From: Planctomycetota bacterium | GTDB lineage: Bacteria; Planctomycetota; J058; JAJDCQ01 | Direction of reading: 5' to 3' | Assembly: GCA_029260755.1 (NCBI GenBank) | Contig: JAJDCQ010000209.1 | Coordinates: 1-58,018 of the forward strand | DNA length: 58,018 nt | Shown here: positions 51,930-58,018 of the stretch, piece after piece | How positions within the stretch are numbered: the stretch's first letter is position 1 | How the letters are laid out: each line of letters opens with the position of its first letter | Program-made: the position numbers and the translations under genes | The notes under the pieces: model-generated | The model's database searches: none | Told to the model about the DNA's origin: nothing | What the model saw: the letters and a program-made list of their open reading frames with translations, nothing else

Positions 51930-52988
51930 CTAGTAGTGCAGGACCGCCTCGACCGGCTTCGCCCCGAGCTTCCTCCGTCCGTCGAGGAAGTCGAGCTCCA
52001 TCAGGAACCCGTAGCCGACGACCTCGCCGCCGACCTTCTCCACCAGGTCGCCCGCCGCCGCGGCGGTGCCGCCGGTCGCGAGGACGTCGTCGATCACCAG
52101 CACGTTGTCGCCCTTGCGGATCGCGTCGCTGTGGATCTCGATCGTGTCGGTGCCGTACTCGAGGTCGTAGGTGTGGCTCACGACGTCGTGGGGGAGCTTG
52201 CCCTTCTTCCGGACGGGCACGAAGCCGCACTGGAGCTCCTTCGCCACGAGCGGCCCGAAGATGAAGCCTCGCGCCTCGATCCCGAAGACCTGGTCGATGC
52301 GCGCGTCCAGGAACGGTCGAGCGAGGCGGCGGGTGACCGCGGTCAACGCCCAGGTGCTCGACAGGAGCGGCGTGATGTCCTTGAAGACGATCCCGGGCTT
52401 CGGGAAGTCGGGCACGTCGCGGACGAGGCCGGTGAGCGCATCGAGGACGACCTTGCCCGGGTGGACCCGGAGGTCGAGCGAGCCGAGCACCTCGGTGAAG
52501 ACGGCCCGGGTGGCCTCGTCGAAGAGGACGAACCGGACGTGCTCGACGTGGAGCTCGTGCAGCGCGATCGCCGCCTCCTCGAGGAGGATCTCGGCGCCGC
52601 GGCGCACCTCGAGCCCGCCGACGCCCGTGCCGATCGCCGGGAGGGCGACGGTGCGGGCGCCGCAGTGGTCGACGAGCGTCAGGGCGCTGCGGACCGCCTG
52701 GCGGAGGCTCGCCTCGGTCGCCTTCCCGCCCGGCTCCATGCTCGCGGCGTGGATGAGGAAGCGGACGCCGATCTCGCCGGCGCCGGTCACGGCCGCGGCG
52801 CCGAGCGCGATCGGCGCGCGAGCGGCACACTCGGTCGCGATGGACGGGCCGCCCGCCTTCGCGATCGCGGCCGCGACCCCCGCGTCGAGGCGCAGCTCGG
52901 TGTCGGCCGCGTTGACGATCGCGTCGAGGTCGCTCTCGGTGATGTCGCCCTGCACGAGCTCGATGCGGTCGCGGATCGGATCGCCCAT
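51930..52988 (-). CDS. Macrodomain-adenine phosphoribosyltransferase fusion protein
   Basis: The 352-residue protein has two enzymatic modules. Residues 1-170 are a macrodomain: VQGDIT with D15, IVNAAD with N26, DAGVAAAIAKAGG, and the ligand loop PAIGTGVGGL (117-126). The common second Asn of NAAN is Asp here. Residues about 175-352 are an adenine phosphoribosyltransferase: DFPKPGIVFKDITPLL, FGIEARGFIFGPLVA, RKKGKLP and the PRPP loop VLVIDDVLATGGT (296-308). APRT makes AMP from adenine and PRPP; macrodomains bind or hydrolyse ADP-ribose compounds. Both look intact. ATG has AGGAGA upstream, and the kinase gene before it ends 24 bases away, so it likely shares that operon. I do not know this fusion as an established family. 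Confidence 0.92.
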   Translation of the reverse strand: MGDPIRDRIELVQGDITESDLDAIVNAADTELRLDAGVAAAIAKAGGPSIATECAARAPIALGAAAVTGAGEIGVRFLIHAASMEPGGKATEASLRQAVRSALTLVDHCGARTVALPAIGTGVGGLEVRRGAEILLEEAAIALHELHVEHVRFVLFDEATRAVFTEVLGSLDLRVHPGKVVLDALTGLVRDVPDFPKPGIVFKDITPLLSSTWALTAVTRRLARPFLDARIDQVFGIEARGFIFGPLVAKELQCGFVPVRKKGKLPHDVVSHTYDLEYGTDTIEIHSDAIRKGDNVLVIDDVLATGGTAAAAGDLVEKVGGEVVGYGFLMELDFLDGRRKLGAKPVEAVLHY

Positions 52989-53012
52989 GATGTCGTCTCC
53001 TGATGGCGGAGG

Positions 53013-54452
53013 TCAGCTGCCGGACTTGCTCTTCTTCTTCGCGCCGGGAGCCTTGCTCGTCCAGGCCTTCTTCTTCGTGGCGGGTCTCTTCTTCTTCACG
53101 GCCTTCTTCGGCACGTTCCCGTCGCGGCCGGCGCCGACGGCGTGGCCGAGGCGCGAGAGGATCGTCACGAGGCTGAACGGGCTCCGCGAGAAGACGGCGA
53201 TCGCCCGCTCGACCTCCCCCGGGTCGAACCACACGCCGTGGCCGCGGCAGATGTCGACGAGGGTCGCCTCGACGCTGCCCGACCCGAGGAGGAACTTGTC
53301 CATCGGCCTGGGGCAGCTCACGCACGGCAGGGCCGCCTCGGGACCCGGCGCGGCCTTCTCGGTCGGCACCTTCTCGAGCCGATCCTTGTGCCGACGATCG
53401 AGCAGCCGCTCGAGCGGCCGGCGCTCGAGCCAGACGCCGCGGCAGCGCGGGCACGCCCGCACCCGCACGCCGCTGTAGCGGGCGCGGCAGAGGCGAACGG
53501 CGCACCGGGGGCAGGCGGGCTCGCCCTTCTTCGCCTTCCGGGCGGCGAGGCGCTCGTGGGTCTCGGCCGCGGTCGCCTTCCGGGTGGGCTTCGGCCTGGT
53601 CGCCGCGCGCGGGTCGGGGCCGGCCGCGGCGAGGAGCGCCTTCATCGTTCGGAGGAGCCCGCCCGCGTCCTTGGGTCGGGCGTCGGGGTCGCCGTCGAGC
53701 GCCCGGTCGAGGACGCGGTCGAGCTCGTCGGGGAGCGCCCAGTCGAGCTCGCTCGGCAGGAGGAACGCGCCGGCCGGCGGCGCGCCGGTGACCGCCTCGT
53801 AGAGGACCGCGCCGAGGGCGTAGACGTCCGTCGCCTTGGTCGCCTTGGCGCCCTCGAGCATCTCGGGCGCCATGTAGGACAGCGTCCCCGCGACGCCGGC
53901 GATCGACTTGCTGAACGAGAGCGACAGCGACGCGCCCGCCGCGCTCCCGACGTCGCGCCCGAGGCCGAAGTCGGTCACCCGGACGAGGCCGGTGCGCTTC
54001 TCGAGGAGGATGTTCTCGGGCTTCACGTCGCCGTGGACGATCCCGCGCCGGTGGGCGTGGGCGACCGCCTCGACGGCGTCGGCGACGATCCGGACCGCGC
54101 CCTGCCACGGCAGCTTCCCGCCCTTGGCGGTGAGGCGGCGCCGGAGGTCGACGCCCTTCACGAGCTCGAGGACCAGGTGCGGCGGGTCGAGGTCGAGGCG
54201 CACCCGGAAGGTGCGGACGACGCCGGGATGGTCGAGCTCGGCGGCGAGGGCCGCCTCCCGCTTGAGCGACCGGGCGCGGCCCGGCTCGGACGCGATCTTC
54301 AGGGCGACGTCGACCGGCTCGCCGGGCTCGGCCCGGTCCTCCCCGTCGGGGAGGCGCTTCGCGCGCCAGACCTCGCCGAACCCACCGGCGCCGAGCCGTT
54401 CGACCAGGGTGTGGTCGCCGACGATGGAGCCCTCGTCATAGACGCGCGTCAT
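53013..54452 (-). CDS. Ser/Thr protein kinase (HGD type) with two zinc-ribbon modules and a Lys-rich tail
   Basis: The 479-residue product starts with a kinase domain: GAGGFGEVW (21-29), K52 in VALK, VHGDVKPEN (D142, with Gly in place of the usual Arg, so a non-RD kinase), DFG at 161 and MAPEM. Two TFIIB-type zinc ribbons follow near 305-345 and 375-415 (CPRCAVRLCRARYSG with CPRCRGVWLER; CVSCPRPMDKF with CRGHGVWFDPGE). The tail is very lysine-rich (KKAVKKKRPATKKKAWTSK), like a histone H1-type DNA-binding tail. No membrane segment is seen. The ATG overlaps the upstream kinase gene by 17 bases. Ribbons and tail suggest nucleic acid binding, which is inference. Confidence 0.88.
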   Translation of the reverse strand: MTRVYDEGSIVGDHTLVERLGAGGFGEVWRAKRLPDGEDRAEPGEPVDVALKIASEPGRARSLKREAALAAELDHPGVVRTFRVRLDLDPPHLVLELVKGVDLRRRLTAKGGKLPWQGAVRIVADAVEAVAHAHRRGIVHGDVKPENILLEKRTGLVRVTDFGLGRDVGSAAGASLSLSFSKSIAGVAGTLSYMAPEMLEGAKATKATDVYALGAVLYEAVTGAPPAGAFLLPSELDWALPDELDRVLDRALDGDPDARPKDAGGLLRTMKALLAAAGPDPRAATRPKPTRKATAAETHERLAARKAKKGEPACPRCAVRLCRARYSGVRVRACPRCRGVWLERRPLERLLDRRHKDRLEKVPTEKAAPGPEAALPCVSCPRPMDKFLLGSGSVEATLVDICRGHGVWFDPGEVERAIAVFSRSPFSLVTILSRLGHAVGAGRDGNVPKKAVKKKRPATKKKAWTSKAPGAKKKSKSGS

Positions 54453-56346
54453 GGCGGTCCCTCGCGGGGTCTGAAGGCAGGGTCGTGTCTTCGCAGTCGA
54501 CGCCGGGGCCGGCCAGGTCGGCGATCGCGTCGGCGAGACGGCGAGCCTGGGTCAGGCGCTCCGACAGTATCGACAACGGCACGCCGCGGGCAACCTCGAG
54601 CTCATCGGCTCGGCCGGTCGGCCAGACGAGCCGGATCTGGACGATGCGCACGCCGAGCGGGGTGACCTTGCAGGCGAGCTCCACGCGCTGCAGCTCGTCG
54701 AGCGGCCGGGGGACGACCCGGCTCGGCGTGAGCAGCCGGGCGTCGCTCCGGAGGCCGATCCCGCGAGCGCGCCCCGGGAAGAGCCCGCCGTGGGCGATCC
54801 ACGCGGCGAACGCCAGGGTGCTCGCGATCGCGACCGCGAACGGCGACCCCTTCGAGACCCCGAGGGCGAGGACGCACAGGGCGCCGCCCAAGAGGCCGCC
54901 GGCGATCTCGTTGCCGTCCCCGCCGACCAGCACCGGGCGGAGCCGGAGGACGTCGCCGTCGCGCTCGACGTCGATGCCGGCCATGCCGCGGGTCGCCCGG
55001 GCGATCGGGCCGAGCGGATCGCCGCCGCCGCGCGCCTCCGCCGGCATGACGACCGGGACGTCACCCTCGCCGGCGCGGGGCGCCGGGCCGAGCGGCTGCC
55101 CGGCGAGCGCCGCCAGGAGCCGCTCGCGGGTACCGGCCGGGAGCCAGAGCCCGTCGATATCGCACCGCGCGACGCGGCCGACCTCGGCGGGCGGGCCGCG
55201 GTCCTCGGGCGATCGGGCTATCCGGAGGAGCTCCGCCTGGAGGCCGCGCGCGCAGACCGGGCAGCTCCCGGCGCTGCCCCCGCCGAGCGACGCGGTCGTC
55301 GACGGGCGCGGGCCGCCCGCCACGTGGGCGCAGACCTGGGCGAGCTCGCCGGGGTCGAACCACGTCCCGCCGCACCGCCGACACCGATCGAGGACGCAGT
55401 CGCCGACGGTGGCGGTGTGGAGCGGGGCGCCGTCCTCGGGGCAGGTCCGCTGGATCGCCATCTGCAACGACGCGGTCGGCGCGTCGCGGCCGAACGTGCC
55501 GGTGCGGGCGCCGACCAGCTCCACGGCGAGCGCGGCGCCGTCGGCGGGGCGGCGCGCCGGGAGCGGGTCGAGGCAGCGGCGCACGAGCAGGTCGAGGGCC
55601 GGCCAGCTCTCGACGTTCAGCTCCGCGAGCGGGCGCCACGCGCCGCGCGGCTTGCGCCCGACGAGCATCTCGAAGAGGAGGACGCCGAGGCTGTACACAT
55701 CCGAAGCCGGCGTCGGACGGGCGCCGCGCTTGCACTCGGGCGCCATGTAGGCGAGCGTTCCGCGCAGGCTCGCGCTCGCGTCCTGACTGAGCGAGAGGTC
55801 GAGGGCCGCGGAGCGCTCCAGATCGAGCCCGGTCTGGGCGAGGCCGAAGTCGGTCAGGATCGCGTCGCCGGCGGCGGCCACGATCACGTTCGCCGGCTTC
55901 ACGTCGCCGTGCACGATCCCCTTGGCATGGGCGTGAGCGAGGGCATCGGCGACCTGGCGCATCATCGGCAGCGCCTGCCGCCACGAGAGGGCTCGCCCCT
56001 CCCGTCCGGCGAGCACGTGGCCGAGGTCGCGGCCGACGACGTGGTCGAGGACGATGTGCGGCGGGCTCTCGTGGGCGCAGACCCGGTGGAGCCTCACGAT
56101 CCCGGGGTGACGCAGGCGCTCGAGGATCACCGCCTCGCGGGCGATCGTCTCGAAGCGGCTCGGGTCGCGGGCGAGCTTGATCGCGACGACGGGCGGCTCG
56201 TCGGCGCGCGCCCGGACCCCGGGACGTCGTCGAGCGCGGAAGACCTCGCCGAACCCTCCCTCGCCGAGGCGCTCCTCGAGGACGAAGTCGCCGACGATCA
56301 GCCCCGGGAACAGGGCCGCCGGTGGCGGCTCGCTCCGCTCGGCCAC
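54436..56346 (-). CDS. Ser/Thr protein kinase (HGD type) with zinc ribbons and membrane segments
   Basis: The 636-residue product has a kinase domain with GEGGFGEVF (28-36), K57 in VAIK, VHGDVKPAN (D148, HGD in place of HRD), DFG at 166 and YMAPEC. Zinc-ribbon motifs follow near 340-470 (CPEDGAPLHTATVGDCVLDR with CRRCGGTWFDPGE; CPVCARGLQ with CDIDGLWLP). Two hydrophobic segments (GGLLGGALCVLALG, FAVAIASTLAFAAWIAHGGL) and a PH-like C-terminal part complete it. The start is uncertain: GTG 56346 or TTG 56355, the latter overlapping the stop of the pseudokinase gene (TTGA); frame further upstream is a shadow. It shares architecture with the next kinase and with the C-terminal half of the pseudokinase, so the three probably arose by duplication. 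Confidence 0.87.
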   Translation of the reverse strand: MAERSEPPPAALFPGLIVGDFVLEERLGEGGFGEVFRARRRPGVRARADEPPVVAIKLARDPSRFETIAREAVILERLRHPGIVRLHRVCAHESPPHIVLDHVVGRDLGHVLAGREGRALSWRQALPMMRQVADALAHAHAKGIVHGDVKPANVIVAAAGDAILTDFGLAQTGLDLERSAALDLSLSQDASASLRGTLAYMAPECKRGARPTPASDVYSLGVLLFEMLVGRKPRGAWRPLAELNVESWPALDLLVRRCLDPLPARRPADGAALAVELVGARTGTFGRDAPTASLQMAIQRTCPEDGAPLHTATVGDCVLDRCRRCGGTWFDPGELAQVCAHVAGGPRPSTTASLGGGSAGSCPVCARGLQAELLRIARSPEDRGPPAEVGRVARCDIDGLWLPAGTRERLLAALAGQPLGPAPRAGEGDVPVVMPAEARGGGDPLGPIARATRGMAGIDVERDGDVLRLRPVLVGGDGNEIAGGLLGGALCVLALGVSKGSPFAVAIASTLAFAAWIAHGGLFPGRARGIGLRSDARLLTPSRVVPRPLDELQRVELACKVTPLGVRIVQIRLVWPTGRADELEVARGVPLSILSERLTQARRLADAIADLAGPGVDCEDTTLPSDPARDRHDARL

Positions 56347-56351
56347 CGCGC

Positions 56352-57785
56352 TCAAGAGACCTCGACGCGCACGGACGGTCCGCCGAGCTCGGCGAAGGTG
56401 CGGGCGAGGTCGGCCCCGTCGCTCGATGCGATGCGGCCTCCGGGGAGCCGCAAGGTTCGCCCGTCCCGCCACGAGAGCGAGAGGGCGCCGGCGGCCGCGT
56501 CGAGCTTCACCCGCTCGAGGTCGGCGACCCACGCCCGGCCGAGCGCCCGGCCGGCGACGGCGCCATCGGGCGAGATCACGAGGCTCTCGTTCACCCGCGC
56601 GACGACGAAGCCGAGGGCGTACTCGGCGAGGTAGAGGCAGGTGACGCCGGCGAGGACGACGAGCCCGAGGCCGACCCGCTGCAAGACGGGCAGGCCGTGC
56701 ATCGTCAGGAAGAACGCGAGGGCCGCGGCGCCGACGATGAGGGCGGCGAACGCGCCGCTCCGGTCGACGCGGGGCGTCTGCCCGACCCGGAGCGATCCAT
56801 CGGCGCGGAGCTCACTCCAGAGAGCCGGCACGGCCGCGAGCGCCCGGTGAGCCGCGGCGAGGCGATCCTCGAGGCGCTTCGCGCTCGCTCCCGGCCGCGG
56901 GGCGGCGGCCCCGGCGACGTCGACGGGCGCCTCGCGCACCTCGGCCGCGAGGGCATCGAGCGCGTCGGCGAGGGCCGCGCCATCGAGGGGGCGACGCCCG
57001 GGGAACGGATCGAGAGCGCGCGCGAGGAGCGCCTCGAGGGCCGCGGGAGCGCCGAGGCGGCGCGCCTCGGCGGGCGGCCGCCAGGCGCCGCGCGGGCGCT
57101 CGCCCTCGAGGAGCTCGAAGAGGAGCGCGCCGGCCGCCCAGACATCGCTCGCCGGGCTCGTGCCTTCGCCCGCGCGCACCTCGGGCGCGAGGGCGGCGCG
57201 GGTCGCCTCGCCGGCCGCGCCCCCGGCGGTCGGCGCGCCGCGCACGAGGCCGGAGTCGACGAGGACGGCGCGGCCGTCGGCGGCGACGACCACGTTCGAC
57301 GCCTTGATGTTGCCATGGACGAGACCGGCCGCATGGAGGGCGCGGAGCGCGGCGGCGACGTCGCGACCGATCGCGAGCGCCTCGCGCCAGGGAAGCGGCG
57401 CGGTCCGCTCGAGGCTTCGGCCGCGGACGTGCTCGAGCACGACGAAGGGATGCGCGGCGTGGGGAGCGAGGGCGATGATCGGCTGGAGACACGGGTGAGC
57501 GGAGCGATCGAGGAGACGCTTCTGGCGCGCGGCGGCGGCGACCTCGCCCGGGCGCGCGGCGACCTTCACGACGACGTCGGGACCGGCGCGGTCGCGGCGA
57601 CGGGCGCGGTAGGTCACGCCGAAGACGCCGACGCCGAGCTGCTCGTCGAGGATCCAGTCCTGGACGACGTCGCCGACCTCGGGCGGCGGCGCCGGCGGGG
57701 CGGCGTCGTCCGCCTCGGCGGCGTCGAGAGGAGTCTCGGCGGCGTCGCGGAAGCCTCGGGGAACGAGGGAGTTGGCGTCGGTCAT
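56352..57785 (-). CDS. Pseudokinase with two membrane segments
   Basis: The 477-residue product has a kinase-like domain that keeps the ATP lysine (K74 in VVVK) but has a weak glycine loop (GVGVFGVTY). VHGNIKASN stands in place of HRDxKxxN (Asn159 for the catalytic Asp), and DSG replaces DFG (D177). It is therefore probably inactive or only ATP-binding. The C-terminal part holds two close hydrophobic segments (FAALIVGAAALAFFLTMHG, VGLGLVVLAGVTCLYLAEY) followed by a beta-rich PH-like domain (NESLVISPDGAVAGRALGRA, LSLSWRDGRTLRLPGG). ATG at 57785 has GAGG eight bases upstream. It is the first gene of the four-gene operon and may regulate the two zinc-ribbon kinases behind it. Confidence 0.86.
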   Translation of the reverse strand: MTDANSLVPRGFRDAAETPLDAAEADDAAPPAPPPEVGDVVQDWILDEQLGVGVFGVTYRARRRDRAGPDVVVKVAARPGEVAAAARQKRLLDRSAHPCLQPIIALAPHAAHPFVVLEHVRGRSLERTAPLPWREALAIGRDVAAALRALHAAGLVHGNIKASNVVVAADGRAVLVDSGLVRGAPTAGGAAGEATRAALAPEVRAGEGTSPASDVWAAGALLFELLEGERPRGAWRPPAEARRLGAPAALEALLARALDPFPGRRPLDGAALADALDALAAEVREAPVDVAGAAAPRPGASAKRLEDRLAAAHRALAAVPALWSELRADGSLRVGQTPRVDRSGAFAALIVGAAALAFFLTMHGLPVLQRVGLGLVVLAGVTCLYLAEYALGFVVARVNESLVISPDGAVAGRALGRAWVADLERVKLDAAAGALSLSWRDGRTLRLPGGRIASSDGADLARTFAELGGPSVRVEVS

Positions 57786-57879
57786 GGTGGATCCTCGGTC
57801 GAGCGTGTCCCGGAGAGTGCAACCGGCGATCCGGGGCGGGCGACGGGGATGGTACCGTGGGGGTCGGGTGGGGCGCCAC

Positions 57880-58018
57880 TAGGAGGCTGTTGCAGAATGA
57901 CGCGAGCGGCTCGTCGAGACAGCGTCGTGCAGGCCGAGGCGCGCGGCCGAGGGAACCCGTCTGGCGTTCGCGAGGCCGCGGAACGAAGGCCTGCGCGGCG
58001 ATGTCCGGCGAGACGCCG
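57880..58018. other. Window end, possible insertion-sequence terminus
   Basis: From 57880 the DNA reads GGAGGCTGTTGCAGAATGAC, like the outer ends of several IS families that begin GGCTGTTGCA. No transposase part is visible before the window ends, so this is only a suggestion. Confidence 0.25.

Overview
The window is about 58 kb of very GC-rich bacterial chromosome. Single 60-base lines in the core reach about 77% G+C by hand count. Three features together point to a Planctomycetota bacterium, or a close relative, that makes peptidoglycan: many Ser/Thr protein kinases fused to WD40, TPR and membrane domains; several short secreted proteins ending in a PEP-CTERM anchor (VPEP, hydrophobic stretch, Arg cluster); and a mur/fts cell-wall cluster. 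This is inferred from protein content, not from a marker gene. 

Layout. (1) 170-11211, minus strand: a cell-wall operon in the order murF, mraY, ftsW, murG, LysM protein, membrane-anchored TPR-like protein, murC, murB. Most genes overlap or nearly touch. murD is not in its usual place between mraY and ftsW. (2) 11.4-11.8 kb: two copies of a palindromic repeat, followed by a kinase-pseudokinase gene. (3) 13.68-19.5 kb: a tRNA-Arg(TCT) gene followed by what looks like a decayed integrative island. It holds a tyrosine-recombinase remnant, small unknown genes, a broken IS21-type istB, and a compact two-gene operon with lower G+C. That operon encodes a pentapeptide-repeat two-helix potassium channel and a nucleotidyltransferase, and is the best candidate here for an undescribed (perhaps defensive) system. 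(4) 19.7-26 kb: PEP-CTERM proteins, two of them truncated head to head, a YceK-like lipoprotein, a kinase with an exported Ig-like tail, a cupin, and a small membrane protein flanked by a local duplication. (5) 26-34 kb: a WD40 protein kinase split by a frameshift, a PHB-depolymerase-type esterase, a secreted WD40-like protein and a tandem UspA protein. (6) 34-42 kb: a pseudokinase joined to a large polytopic membrane domain, divergent from a 1401-residue kinase with about 15 TPRs, and a secreted FG-GAP/VCBS protein. (7) 42-46.4 kb: a membrane protein of possible MCE type, a fused MlaF-MlaE-type ABC protein, ArfB and a small membrane protein. (8) 46.4-51.9 kb: three more copies of the palindromic repeat around a secreted protein, a large kinase and a His-rich secreted protein. 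(9) 51.9-57.8 kb, minus strand: an operon of one pseudokinase, two kinases with zinc-ribbon domains, and a macrodomain-adenine phosphoribosyltransferase fusion. 

The clearest functional units are the cell-wall operon (lipid II synthesis and export), the Mla-like transport operon, the channel-nucleotidyltransferase pair and the kinase/macro-APRT operon. Nine genes in the window carry kinase-like domains, so phosphorylation signalling at the envelope is a dominant theme. Starts were moved inside the longest open frame wherever a ribosome-binding site, overlap or signal peptide supported it.
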